Shown piece after piece: positions 47,005-57,348 of a stretch of 64,000 nucleotides of DNA. Location of the stretch: contig NZ_FWYF01000003.1 of assembly GCF_900176375.1 (NCBI RefSeq), forward strand, positions 620,001-684,000, given 5' to 3'. The notes beneath the pieces are model-generated. The model saw only the letters and a program-made list of their open reading frames with translations. It was not told the DNA's origin and did not search any database. Both the position numbers and the translations under genes were made by a program. Numbering within the stretch: the stretch's first letter is position 1; the number at the start of each line of letters is the position of its first letter. This DNA comes from Reichenbachiella faecimaris. GTDB taxonomy: Bacteria > Bacteroidota > Bacteroidia > Cytophagales > Cyclobacteriaceae.

Positions 47005-50000
47005 ATGAAAACTTTACTGTCTGATAAGCTTGCACTCTCTGTTAGATTTTTTTACGATCCAAAATTTTGGATTCAACTATCAAAAGCTTTATTGATTTTT
47101 ATCCTTTGTTTATGTACTTGGATAGGGGCAAAAGCCCAATCTATCAGCTATAAGCCATTTTATGATTTTTCAGTAGGCCTTACGCATGAAGATTTTTATG
47201 CGGTAGGTACAGAAGAAGGAGCTCCGAATGGAATCAGCTTTAATGATGATGGCACCCGAATGTTCATTATTGGTTATGGCTCTGATGCTGTTCAGCAGTA
47301 TAGTTTGTCATCTCCATACGACATAACCTCTACGGTAGAACATGAGGGCTCATATAACGTGTCTGCTGAGACAAATACGCCAAGGGATGTTGATTTTTCA
47401 GATGATGGTATGCGCATGTATATACTGGGAACAGATACAAGGCAGATGCATGAATATACGTTAAGTGCGGCCTATGATATTACTTCAACAGTCACTTATA
47501 CAACTAATACTCGATCAATTTCAGGGTGGGAATCTTTACCACTGGCTGTAGAATTTTCTGCAGATGGTTTGAAGGCTTTTTTTGTAGGTGCTCAGAGCAA
47601 AGTGTATGAAACCCGCATGTCAACTCCGTTCGATGTTGCTACTGGTAGTGCAGGGGTTTGGACATATACAGAAGATTTGAGTGCAGGTGACTTACGCGAT
47701 ATTCGATTCAGTCCAGATGGTAGAACGATGTATTTATTGGATGAATTTAATGATATTTTGAAAGTAGAATTGAATGTCGCCTTTGACCTTTATGAAGGAT
47801 ATACCGAATACGGATCTGTTTTCAATACGTCTGACAATGAAACCGAAACCTGGTCCATGGCTTTTGGCCTAAATGGCAGTCGCTTGTTGACATCTGAAAT
47901 ATCAGATGATAGAGTCAATCAATATAATTTCAATAATCCTACATTTTATGAATCTCTAGCTAATGACGGATCAATTGAGACTGCGGTCACATCTTTCGCA
48001 TTAGATGGAGAAACTTTCAACAATCCGGGAGGAAATTTAACTTATGGATCGGATTTTAGCATAGCTAATTTGCCTGCTGGTTTTTCGGCCATATTTTCTG
48101 TAGAACCAGAAGGTACCTTTGGAACGCTGACTTTCTCTGGTAGTACAGCTCTCCACCAAATCGACAACAACATCAGTGGACTCGTTTTTACTTTCGAAAA
48201 CTCCGCTTTTGCTGGTGATGATGCTTCTGCTGTAGCGAATGCAGTCGGTCATAACTCAGGTATAAATATTGACTTTAGAAACAACGGAAGCCCATTCATT
48301 TCTTTTGGTGGTTATGCAGACCTTTCCAAAGCAACACATGAGGGAGTTACTTCTTCATTAGCCACAGAAGACAATCAATTGACTGGTATGGCTTTTAGTT
48401 CTGATGGAATGAAGGTATTCATCACTGGTTCTCAACATGATGCCATATACCAATACAATCTTTCCAGTCCCTTCGACATTACTCAAGGGGTTTCTTATAG
48501 CAACAACTCAGTAGATATTTCAGGAGATGATACCGCTCCGCTTGGTTTGGCATTCAACCCTACAGGTACTAAAATGTTTGTAGTTGGCGCCTTAGGCGAT
48601 GAAGTGATGCAATATTCACTTTCGTCCCCATTCGACCTAAGTAGTACGGTGGAAAATGAAGGTAGTCCATTCAGCCTAGCCGCTCAAACGTATCGAATGG
48701 ACATTACATTTAGCCATGATGGACTGCTTATGTTCATTCCTGGCGAACAAATATTTGCCTATGCGCTCAATACACCGTTTGATATCACGACGGGTGGTAC
48801 ATTGGTTGGAGAACTCGATCATGGCATAGCTGCTTTCGCTACTGACGTAGAATTTAGTCCTGACGGTATGACTTTATATGCCTCTTCGGGATCTTCTGTA
48901 GTGACATTCCAATTAGAAGCCCCTTATTCATTAAATCAACAGGTTGGGAAGAGTGTGTCAACTTCTTTCAGTTCGTACGAAACGAGCATTATGAGTATTG
49001 AATTCGGTCCTGATAGACAGAAATTATTCGTAGCGGGTACTACAGGTGATGACCTGAATCAGTTTATGCTACCTATTTTACCCTTGGAAGAGTCCATTAC
49101 TAACAATGGGACTTTAGAAGGATCTAGGACAATTCGTATTGCGGATGACAAATTCACCAAAGCTGGTTCCACCCTGACGGCAGGAGTGGATTTCACAACT
49201 ACAGGTGTTCCTGCCGGACTTTCACCAGTACTGACTGTGGCGTCTGATGGACTATCCGCTGATTTAACATTTTCGGGTCAGGCTACATCTCATGGACCAG
49301 CAGCTAATATTGAGGATATAGTTTTTACTTTCAGTAATTCCGCATTTGTTGATAGTGATGCGAATGATGTGCTTTATGCCGTAGGTTCAAGCAGCCATTA
49401 TAGTATGGAATTTATAGATGCGAATGCTTCGGTATTTCATGCTAATGGATTTAAAATCGATGGTACAGTGAACTACACAGGATTTTCTATGTCTGTAAGA
49501 TCACAAGCCAGCAATCCGAGCGGGTTTGCTTTTAGTACGGATGGTATGAAGATGTATGTAGTAGATCAAACTTCACGTACTGTTTTTCAGTATAGCCTTA
49601 GTGCTCCGTTTGTGACCTACCCTGGCATGAGTTACGATGAGGTGACCTATGCTGTGGGACAGGATACTGCTCCTAAAGATGTAGAATTCAGTGAAGATGG
49701 TACCAAAATGTATATCGTGGGCGATGGAAACAACCGGATATATCAGCATACCCTATCTACCCCCTTCGATTTGTCTACTGCCAGTTACGGTGATACTCAT
49801 TTAATCGTAACTAATGAAGAGACTACACCAGATGGGATGTGTTTCAGTAAAAATGGAAGAAGACTGTATGTCATTGGCAATGGCAGCGGCAATATGGTGC
49901 ATCAGTACAGGTTATCACAGCCGTATGATTTGTCATCAGAGATTTCATTAGTTGGGGAAGTAGAAGTGTCATTTGTATCCATACCAACAGGCGTGTTTGT

Positions 50001-53000
50001 TTCTCCTGATGGCCTTACACTTCAGGCGATCGGTACTGGTGGCGACCTGATTTATCAATACAACATGTCCGTGCCACATGATGTCAGTAGCGCGGTATAT
50101 GCTTTAAAGATTTTGAATGTTAGAAGTAAGTCTAATTCACCTGCAGATCTCACCTTCAGTAGCGATGGGAGTCGTGTGATTATTATTGGGTCCAACTATG
50201 ACAATGTAGACCAATGGGAAATCGATACTGATGACTTTCAGGAGTCTGCATCCACACCGGGAGCAGTGGAAGGGGCCATAAGTTTGAGTATAGTAGGTGA
50301 TCAATTCAGTAATGCGGGAGGGTCATTATCAAATCCAGATGATTTCTTAGTGCCCGGCTTACCTACAGGCTTGGTACCCAATATGACTATTTCTGAGGAT
50401 GGATTGACAGCGACCCTGACGTTCACAGGTTCAGCAGAAAGTCACCAAAATAATGATGGCATAAGCGATCTTGTGGTTACGTTCGAAGATGGTGCCTTTG
50501 ACTCAGGGGATGCATCCGGAACACTCAATGCAGATATTAATACTGGTGCCAATATCAACTTTGCCAATGATGCTACATTGGTTTACTCCAACGGCTATAC
50601 GCTTGTAAATGACCCAGTTTTCTTTGCGTCTGTGCCTTCTTATGATACAGGTTCTAAAAGTGTGGCCCTCAGTGCAGATGGATATAAAATGTATGTAGTT
50701 GGTGACAATAATGAAATAATTCATCAGTATACCTTATTACATCCCTTCGAGCCGGGAAAAGGTTATAATTTGAATGGGTCATTCACTTTGCCTGGTAGCT
50801 CACAAGAAGCTATTACATTCAATAATGATGGTACGAGCTACTATTATCTTTCTGGTGCAGACTATGTGGCACAAGTAAGCCTATCGACTCCTTGGGATAT
50901 ATTATCTGACAGAACATCGGTAGGAACATTCGATTTTTCATCACAAGACACTGGGGCTTCCGATGTTACATTCAACGATGATGGCACCAAAATGTATATG
51001 ATTGGGTTCGTGAGTGATGCGATACATCAATACTCCTTGGATAAGCCTTTCGATCTTTCTACTGGAGTTTCTTATGATAATGTTTCATATGACATTTCGG
51101 CCCAAGCTACATTTCCTAGAAGCCTTGATTTTAATGCTGATGGTTCGAGATTGTTTATGCATGGTTCCAATGGTATTTTTGAATATCACCTCAGCAATCC
51201 GTTTGATATTAGTACTGGGATAACTTATACAGGAAACAACTATACGCCTTCTGAAGGAGCAGGTTTTGGGTTTGAACTTGTGGATGGCGGAAATAAAATG
51301 ATAGTAGTCAATGCCAATAATATTTACCAATACAACTTCGAAGCTGACGGGTTTGTGGAGTCGGCGAACAATGACGGCACGTTGGACGGGTTGATAGGTA
51401 TTCAACTGGGATATGACACGTTTGTGAATGCAGGCGCAACGCTGGCTCCTACTACACATTTTACATTGACCGGAATTCCTACTGGACTGACACCCACAAT
51501 GACCGTAGCCACAGATGGAAAATCGGTCAGTTTGAGATTGGAAGGCGCCGTGAGCAGTCATCAAGACAGTGACGATGTTAGCAATATACAGATCAGTTTT
51601 ACAGATGCAGCTTTTACTTCAACGAGCGCAGCAGCAGTCATCAACGCTATCAACTACGATACTGGTTTTGGAATCGACTTTCAGGACAACAACGCTCATA
51701 TCATCTATGGAAAGGCTTTGAACTTTGATGAATCACTTCCTAAGCTTAAGACTACCTATAGTGTGGCTACGCAGAGCGATCAGCCCAATGCGATGACGAT
51801 GAACCCTGAGGGAACAAAGATGTACGTGATAGACTATAATAGCGAGACCATATCGCAATACATTTTGACCATACCATTTGATTTAACCAGCATGTCTTTT
51901 GATAATTCTCTGGATCTATCTGCTGAGATCAGCGCTCCGGCTGCCATTTGTTTTAGTAGCAATGGCCAAAAAATGTTTATTCAATCATTTAACAACATTC
52001 ATTATCAATATACAATGAACACGGCCTATGACGTGAGTGCCGGAGCTACACTAGCAGGCACATTTACTTCTTCCTCCCAAGGGTTGCAGTCTTCCGGCTT
52101 TTGGTTCAAACCGGACGGTACCAAGATGTGGATTACAAGCTCGGCAGATAATGAGGTGAACCAATACAGCCTGGAGACCCCATTTGACATTACTGCAGGC
52201 GTGTCCTACGATGGTTATTCGCTAAGTGTGACTACCCGAAACTACACCAGCTTGATTTTTTCTAGTGACGGCAAAAGCCTATTCATCGGCAATGGCCCCT
52301 ATCCTGGCTCAGCTGGTATCACACAGTATGGGCTCAATGTACCATTTGATCTGACTGGTGGGACGGAGTATATTCGTGGTTTTAATGTACACGATATCAC
52401 GGGATCTCCTCAGGGTATATTTCTAAACCAGGATGAAACTAAATTCTATGTGTTGGGATCTACGGATGATTCGGTGTTTGAATTTGATTTAGAAATCGAT
52501 GATTTTGCCGAAGGAAACTTAAATGATGGCAGTGTCGAAGGGGCATTGGAGATTAGAATAGTAGATGAGCCTTTCACAAACGCCGATGGCCATTTAACAC
52601 ACGGATCTGATTACTCAATTACGAACCTGCCTGCCGGGCTCAACCCTCAGCTTGCTGTTGCAGCAGATGGATACTCAGCGACTTTGACATTTGAAGGCAA
52701 GGCCAATGCACATCAGGATATCAATGATGTAGGGAATTTGAGTTTCACTTTCAGCAATTCCGCCTTTGTCAATGGTGACGTGTCTGCTGTGGCCAATGCC
52801 ATTGCTTCTGCTTCTAATAGAAGTATTGATTTCAGAGATAATGTGCCAGGACTAACTTATGGCGATGTTTATGATTTGGGTATGGCAAGTCATGATGCCT
52901 CACCTTACGACATGTCGGGTCAGGATAGCGACCCCACCGACCTTTCGTTTAGTACAGACGGCTCCAAACTATTTGTTTCGGGCAATAATAGCGACATGAT

Positions 53001-55848
53001 CCATCAGTACAGTCTAACTTCCCCGTTCAATGCTACAAATATTGCATCCTATGATGGCGGCTTCGACAATTCGGCTCAGGATGAATCAGTAGAAGATCTT
53101 GCTTTTTCTGCGGATGGTATGCGCATGTTCTTATTAGGAGGAGATAACTATAACGTCTATCAATACAATCTAACCACAGCGTTCGACATTACTGACGGCG
53201 TTACGTTTAGTGGCAATGCCTTTAATTTTGAAGTATATGGACAAGATACTTATGCCTTTACCTTCAATGCTGACGGTACAAAAATGTACATTGCCTCCAC
53301 CAGCGACTATGAAATTTTTCAATTCTCGTTGTCATCACCTTATGACCTTGGTTCTACCATAACCGACGATGGTGATCCGCTCATTACCGCGGATGAATCG
53401 ACTGAATTTTACGCATCTCCTACGGGAATTGTCTTTTCAGCAGACGGGCGCTATCTGATGATGACCCAAGATGGGGATGACTACAATATCATGCGTTATA
53501 TTCTCAATGTTCCGTTTGATGTGACTCAGGGTGCTTTGAGAGATTTGAATGTTTATGATTTAGATCAGCATAGTATCTGGGGATCAGGCATTGCTCTAAG
53601 CGCTGATGGTTCACATGTATTTGTTACAAACGGTGACGATGCTACCATTGAAGGATTTACTATTGACGTTGGGGGCTTTATCGAAACAGGTGCCAATGAT
53701 GGCACTGTGACAGGTTCGATGGAGATAGCTATTTTCGATGATACATTTAGTAGCATGGGAGGAACGTTTGCCTCGGGTAGTGATTATACAATTACTAACT
53801 TGCCCACAGGGCTCATACCTACACTTACGGTGGCTGAGGACGGTTATTCGGCTACGTTAACATTGAGTGGAAATGCAGTAAGTAATGCAAACGCCAACGA
53901 CATCAGTGGTTTGGTATTCAATTTTATGAATTCAGCCTTTACCAATAGCAGCGCTTCGGATGTAGCGAATGCAGAAAATTCGGATAGCAAGATTGGTATA
54001 GATTTTCTTGCCAATACTGGCAATGATATACTCACCTTTTCATTTGCTACGGAGACAGGCCCAGCGACCATAGATGCTGAGAATCATTCAGTGGATATTG
54101 AGATTACGTTTACGTCCGATATTACGAACCTGATACCTGATGTTACAGTATCCGATGGTGCAGATTATTCGCCGAATGGTGCTACAAATTTCACAGATCC
54201 AACGACGATTACCGTAACTGCAGAGGACGGTACCCCACAGGATTGGTTAGTTACTGTTACAAAAGCACCACTGAGTATGGCTACTGATATCATCTCTTTT
54301 ATTGCGGAAGGTCAGACGGGTCCTGCAATTGTAGATGCCATCAATCATACGGTCGAAATGGAGGTGCTATTTGGAACTGAGGTGGCCAACTTGGCTCCGA
54401 CCATTACCGTGTCGCCAGGTGGTAGTATTTCACCGAATAGTGAAGTGAGCAGGGATTTTAATGATCCGGTTGTTTACACCGTGACTGCCGAGGACGCAAC
54501 TACCACGCAAGATTGGACAGTAACTGTAACTATTGCACCAAATGACGCTACGGATATTTTGAGTTTTACACTAGCCGAACAGAGCGCGGAGGCGGCAATA
54601 GACGATTCGAACCATACGGTAGACATTACCGTGGTGGCTGGTACGGACGTAAGCAGCCTCTCCCCGAGCTTTACGGTTTCGCCTGGAGGTACTGTTGTTC
54701 CCAGTAGCGGAACGGCCCAGGATTTCACCGATCCTATAGTATATACAGTAACTGGCCAAGACGGGATAACCGAGCAAGAATGGACGGTGACTGTAGAAGT
54801 AGAACTATTTACAGGTACAGAGATACTTTCTTTTGTTCTAGGCGAACAAACCCAATCTGCTGAAATAGACAACATCAATAATACGGTTGAAATTGAAGTG
54901 GCCTATGGCACTGATTTAACCAATTTGAGCCCAACGATTACTGTTTCGGCCGGAGCCAGTATCTCGCCTCTGGGTGCTCAGGATTTTAGTGAAGCGGTGA
55001 TCTATACGGTTACAGCAGAAGAAACTACGATCACGGAAGCATGGACAGTGACGGTTACAGAAGCACCAAGTAACGAAACAGATATTTTGACTTTCGTTTT
55101 GGATGAGCAAACTGAGGAGGCCAGCATAAATGCTGATAATCACACAGTGGCTATTGAGGTAGCCAATGGTACAGATCTAAGTAGCCTAGAGCCAGCGCTC
55201 ACAGTATCCGCAGGGGCTACTATTTCACCATCTGGTGTTCAGGACTTTAGCCAGACTGTAAGCTATACAGTGACGGCCGAAAACGAAATTACCACACAAA
55301 CCTGGTCAGTAACTGTGACCGAAGCACCTAGTAGTGCGACGGATATTTTAACTTTTGAGCTAGCAGCACAAACAGGAGCAGCGACTATAGACATCACCAA
55401 TCATACCATTGGCGTTGAGGTGGAATTTGGTACAGATTTGACGAGTCTGGAGCCTGCCATAACCGTTTCTGATGGCGCGACATTATCGCCATCAGGAGCA
55501 CAGAACTTCACCAATTCGTTCACCTATACAGTTATTGCAGAGGATGAAAGCACTTCACAGGAATGGGTGGTTACAGTTACTGAGGAAGACCAAGAAGTAT
55601 TGGCAGCGTCTGAGTTAGATTTTAAGCTAAAGGTCTATCCAAACCCAGCCACAGATCAAATTTTAGTGGAAGGGTTGACGAACGATACAAAGGTGGAGGT
55701 CATAGACTTAAGAGGGCAGACCGTGCTCTATCGAAGCATTAAAAATATGGAATACATCAATTTGACGAATTTAAAATCTGGTCTATACCATGTCCGATTT
55801 ACAAACGATAAGATTTCCACAACAACCAGACTTCTTATTCGGAAATAA
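47005..55848 (+). CDS. Giant secreted repeat protein with type IX C-terminal signal
   Basis: 2947 residues. A long N-terminus (about 45 residues) ends in a signal peptide (KALLIFILCLCTWIGAKAQ). Six consecutive ~380-residue modules follow: each holds several beta-propeller-like blades (FSxDGxxMYVxGxxxDxIxQYxLSSPFDI) then an Ig-like block (NDGTVEGSLEIxIxDDTFxNAGGxL...NLPxGLxPTLTVAxDGxSATLTFxG...FSNSAFxxxDASAVANA). After these come six ~90-residue DUF5018-like domains (DILTFVLDEQTEEASINADN, TVTAENEITTQTWSVTVTEA). The end (LKVYPNPATDQILVEGL, LKSGLYHVRFT, TTRLLIRK) is a type A sorting domain. Function is probably adhesion; the ligand is unknown. Confidence 0.9.
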   Translation: MKTLLSDKLALSVRFFYDPKFWIQLSKALLIFILCLCTWIGAKAQSISYKPFYDFSVGLTHEDFYAVGTEEGAPNGISFNDDGTRMFIIGYGSDAVQQYSLSSPYDITSTVEHEGSYNVSAETNTPRDVDFSDDGMRMYILGTDTRQMHEYTLSAAYDITSTVTYTTNTRSISGWESLPLAVEFSADGLKAFFVGAQSKVYETRMSTPFDVATGSAGVWTYTEDLSAGDLRDIRFSPDGRTMYLLDEFNDILKVELNVAFDLYEGYTEYGSVFNTSDNETETWSMAFGLNGSRLLTSEISDDRVNQYNFNNPTFYESLANDGSIETAVTSFALDGETFNNPGGNLTYGSDFSIANLPAGFSAIFSVEPEGTFGTLTFSGSTALHQIDNNISGLVFTFENSAFAGDDASAVANAVGHNSGINIDFRNNGSPFISFGGYADLSKATHEGVTSSLATEDNQLTGMAFSSDGMKVFITGSQHDAIYQYNLSSPFDITQGVSYSNNSVDISGDDTAPLGLAFNPTGTKMFVVGALGDEVMQYSLSSPFDLSSTVENEGSPFSLAAQTYRMDITFSHDGLLMFIPGEQIFAYALNTPFDITTGGTLVGELDHGIAAFATDVEFSPDGMTLYASSGSSVVTFQLEAPYSLNQQVGKSVSTSFSSYETSIMSIEFGPDRQKLFVAGTTGDDLNQFMLPILPLEESITNNGTLEGSRTIRIADDKFTKAGSTLTAGVDFTTTGVPAGLSPVLTVASDGLSADLTFSGQATSHGPAANIEDIVFTFSNSAFVDSDANDVLYAVGSSSHYSMEFIDANASVFHANGFKIDGTVNYTGFSMSVRSQASNPSGFAFSTDGMKMYVVDQTSRTVFQYSLSAPFVTYPGMSYDEVTYAVGQDTAPKDVEFSEDGTKMYIVGDGNNRIYQHTLSTPFDLSTASYGDTHLIVTNEETTPDGMCFSKNGRRLYVIGNGSGNMVHQYRLSQPYDLSSEISLVGEVEVSFVSIPTGVFVSPDGLTLQAIGTGGDLIYQYNMSVPHDVSSAVYALKILNVRSKSNSPADLTFSSDGSRVIIIGSNYDNVDQWEIDTDDFQESASTPGAVEGAISLSIVGDQFSNAGGSLSNPDDFLVPGLPTGLVPNMTISEDGLTATLTFTGSAESHQNNDGISDLVVTFEDGAFDSGDASGTLNADINTGANINFANDATLVYSNGYTLVNDPVFFASVPSYDTGSKSVALSADGYKMYVVGDNNEIIHQYTLLHPFEPGKGYNLNGSFTLPGSSQEAITFNNDGTSYYYLSGADYVAQVSLSTPWDILSDRTSVGTFDFSSQDTGASDVTFNDDGTKMYMIGFVSDAIHQYSLDKPFDLSTGVSYDNVSYDISAQATFPRSLDFNADGSRLFMHGSNGIFEYHLSNPFDISTGITYTGNNYTPSEGAGFGFELVDGGNKMIVVNANNIYQYNFEADGFVESANNDGTLDGLIGIQLGYDTFVNAGATLAPTTHFTLTGIPTGLTPTMTVATDGKSVSLRLEGAVSSHQDSDDVSNIQISFTDAAFTSTSAAAVINAINYDTGFGIDFQDNNAHIIYGKALNFDESLPKLKTTYSVATQSDQPNAMTMNPEGTKMYVIDYNSETISQYILTIPFDLTSMSFDNSLDLSAEISAPAAICFSSNGQKMFIQSFNNIHYQYTMNTAYDVSAGATLAGTFTSSSQGLQSSGFWFKPDGTKMWITSSADNEVNQYSLETPFDITAGVSYDGYSLSVTTRNYTSLIFSSDGKSLFIGNGPYPGSAGITQYGLNVPFDLTGGTEYIRGFNVHDITGSPQGIFLNQDETKFYVLGSTDDSVFEFDLEIDDFAEGNLNDGSVEGALEIRIVDEPFTNADGHLTHGSDYSITNLPAGLNPQLAVAADGYSATLTFEGKANAHQDINDVGNLSFTFSNSAFVNGDVSAVANAIASASNRSIDFRDNVPGLTYGDVYDLGMASHDASPYDMSGQDSDPTDLSFSTDGSKLFVSGNNSDMIHQYSLTSPFNATNIASYDGGFDNSAQDESVEDLAFSADGMRMFLLGGDNYNVYQYNLTTAFDITDGVTFSGNAFNFEVYGQDTYAFTFNADGTKMYIASTSDYEIFQFSLSSPYDLGSTITDDGDPLITADESTEFYASPTGIVFSADGRYLMMTQDGDDYNIMRYILNVPFDVTQGALRDLNVYDLDQHSIWGSGIALSADGSHVFVTNGDDATIEGFTIDVGGFIETGANDGTVTGSMEIAIFDDTFSSMGGTFASGSDYTITNLPTGLIPTLTVAEDGYSATLTLSGNAVSNANANDISGLVFNFMNSAFTNSSASDVANAENSDSKIGIDFLANTGNDILTFSFATETGPATIDAENHSVDIEITFTSDITNLIPDVTVSDGADYSPNGATNFTDPTTITVTAEDGTPQDWLVTVTKAPLSMATDIISFIAEGQTGPAIVDAINHTVEMEVLFGTEVANLAPTITVSPGGSISPNSEVSRDFNDPVVYTVTAEDATTTQDWTVTVTIAPNDATDILSFTLAEQSAEAAIDDSNHTVDITVVAGTDVSSLSPSFTVSPGGTVVPSSGTAQDFTDPIVYTVTGQDGITEQEWTVTVEVELFTGTEILSFVLGEQTQSAEIDNINNTVEIEVAYGTDLTNLSPTITVSAGASISPLGAQDFSEAVIYTVTAEETTITEAWTVTVTEAPSNETDILTFVLDEQTEEASINADNHTVAIEVANGTDLSSLEPALTVSAGATISPSGVQDFSQTVSYTVTAENEITTQTWSVTVTEAPSSATDILTFELAAQTGAATIDITNHTIGVEVEFGTDLTSLEPAITVSDGATLSPSGAQNFTNSFTYTVIAEDESTSQEWVVTVTEEDQEVLAASELDFKLKVYPNPATDQILVEGLTNDTKVEVIDLRGQTVLYRSIKNMEYINLTNLKSGLYHVRFTNDKISTTTRLLIRK
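47150..54010 (+). repeat. Six tandem ~1.14-kb modules inside the giant gene
   Basis: Module ends, each marked by a codon stretch for (G/S)I(D/N)F after a NSAF...ANA segment, fall near 48280, 49418, 50562, 51685, 52833 and 54008, spacing 1123-1175 bp. Divergence between modules at DNA level is high, so the duplication is old. Confidence 0.8.
54010..55590 (+). repeat. Six tandem ~265-bp DUF5018-like units
   Basis: Units beginning at about 54010, 54286, 54550, 54820, 55078 and 55336 each encode D(I/E)L(S/T)F..., NHTV, I(T)VS.G...SP, F...YTVTAED...W.VTVT. The linkers contain APSNETDIL or a close variant. They precede the C-terminal sorting domain. Confidence 0.75.
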
Positions 55849-55877
55849 GCAAGCGTAGTTTCATGGCACTTGCACAT

Positions 55878-55905
55878 AAAAGAGCAGCTTCGGCTGCTCT
55901 TTTTT
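55878..55905 (+). terminator. Rho-independent terminator with UUCG tetraloop
   Basis: AAAAGAGCAGC (55878-55888), loop TTCG and GCTGCTCTTTT (55893-55903) form an 11-bp stem running into a T run, 30 bp after the giant gene. UUCG is an exceptionally stable loop. Confidence 0.92.
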
Positions 55906-56466
55906 CAATTTAATATGTCAAGCTATTTATCGAATGAAATGCATGGTTCAACGATTTATTCAAAGAAGAATTCAAAAGTGATTTTACATTTACAGATAAG
56001 TTTCAATCAGCTATAAATAAATGAGGAGAATTAAGAAAAATGACCATTCCGAAATGATGTTGGAAGCAAAGTCTTCAGCAATCAAAATGATAATTAAGGA
56101 CTGGATTATGCGATTGATGTTTAGATCCACCCCAGGCATGAACGTATTAGCTACCTCTCTAATAAGTTAAAAATAAGAAATGAAAAACCTCTCTTCTCTT
56201 TTAGCATCAAAATGAATGCTTAAAAAAAGCTGAAACCATTCTTTTTTTGATAAATCACTTCGAGTGCGCCACTTTAAAGGAAAACGGAACGCATCTCCGT
56301 TTGACTAGATTTTTTCACTTCGGGAAATAAGAAATTAGATGGATTCTTGGGAATCTTCTGGGTCATGAAGTAATTTTTTTACAACAATTTTTTTATGATC
56401 CATTAATAGACTCCAGACAGTCTTGGATATTGATTATTTTGCATAACCATCTTAAACAAAACTAAA
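55906..56466. other. Gene-poor spacer
   Basis: 561 bp. It contains one short unsupported reading frame (56021-56170, 49 residues) and a hairpin AAACGGA-ACGCATC-TCCGTTT (56282-56302) that might be a weak terminator or operator. No RNA gene is recognised. The promoter of the epimerase gene is presumably near 56400. Confidence 0.5.
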
Positions 56467-57348
56467 GTGAAATACTCGATCGAAAACGACCTGTTCAAAG
56501 TAGAAGTTGATGAATGTGGCGCAGAACTTTGCAGTATTTTGTCTAAAAGCTCAGGCTTTGAATACATTTGGCAGGCAGACCCTGAAGTGTGGAAAGGTGC
56601 TGCTCCTGTGCTATTTCCTATTATTGGTGCGCTCAAATCGGGAAGTTATTCCTTTGAGGGCAAATCCTATCAACTACCCAAACACGGCTTTGTTAGAAAT
56701 AATAAAAAGGTAAGGCTGATCAATCGTACGAGTTCAAGACTTTCTTTTACCTTATCGAGCGATGAGGAAACTTTGGCCATGTATCCTTTTAAATTTGATT
56801 TGAAGATTAGTTTTTTCCTTTTTGAAAGCAGACTTCAAGTATTTCATGAGTTGATCAATACAGGTGATAGCTCCATGTATTTTTCACTAGGAGGGCACCC
56901 AGCTTTTAATTATCCATGGAAAGAAGACGAAAGCAAAGACGACTATTATCTGGAATTTGAAAGGAAAGAAAATAACTCCATTTTCGTACTAGGGAAGGGT
57001 GGTTTATTGACCAAAAAAGAAAGCCCCTTGATGGAAGACACCAATCGTCTGCCATTGGAAAATGGCATGTTCGATAACGATGCTTTGATCTTTACCGAGT
57101 TGAACTCTTCTGAAATCAGCATGAAAGCCAAAGGCTCAAAAGGTAAAATCAGTGTTAACTTTGACGATTTCCCATTTCTTGGGCTCTGGTCAAAACCCAA
57201 TGCGGACTTTTTATGTATAGAACCTTGGGATGGGTTGCCAGACTTTGAAGATTCAGATCAGGAACTAACCCGTAAACCAGGAATTATCAAATTAGGACAA
57301 GGCAATATTCATTATGCGTCATACACCATTCAAATTTTTGAAGCTTAG
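56467..57348 (+). CDS. Aldose 1-epimerase family protein (LacX/YeaD-like)
   Basis: 293 residues of the galactose mutarotase fold: IENDLFKVEVDECGAELCSI, YIWQADPEVWKGAAPVLFPI, HGFVRNNKKVRL (His of the family), FSLGGHPAFNYPW (second conserved His), and C-terminal FLCIEPWDGLPD with the catalytic-type Glu. The family interconverts sugar anomers or hexose-6-phosphate epimers; the exact sugar is not evident. The end overlaps the start of the next gene by 35 bp, so translation is coupled. Confidence 0.9.
   Translation: MKYSIENDLFKVEVDECGAELCSILSKSSGFEYIWQADPEVWKGAAPVLFPIIGALKSGSYSFEGKSYQLPKHGFVRNNKKVRLINRTSSRLSFTLSSDEETLAMYPFKFDLKISFFLFESRLQVFHELINTGDSSMYFSLGGHPAFNYPWKEDESKDDYYLEFERKENNSIFVLGKGGLLTKKESPLMEDTNRLPLENGMFDNDALIFTELNSSEISMKAKGSKGKISVNFDDFPFLGLWSKPNADFLCIEPWDGLPDFEDSDQELTRKPGIIKLGQGNIHYASYTIQIFEA

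Noticed and set aside
51085-51564. 159-residue minus-strand frame inside the giant gene
   Set aside because: It lies wholly within the repeat protein's coding strand; its translation is Cys/His-rich with no family pattern.
47150-55590. CRISPR array suggested by many repeats
   Set aside because: The repeats are degenerate, in frame and encode protein modules; no short identical repeats with spacers exist.
56021-56170. 49-residue frame MRRIKKNDHSEMML...
   Set aside because: No signal peptide or family; could be a gene remnant but evidence is too weak to call.
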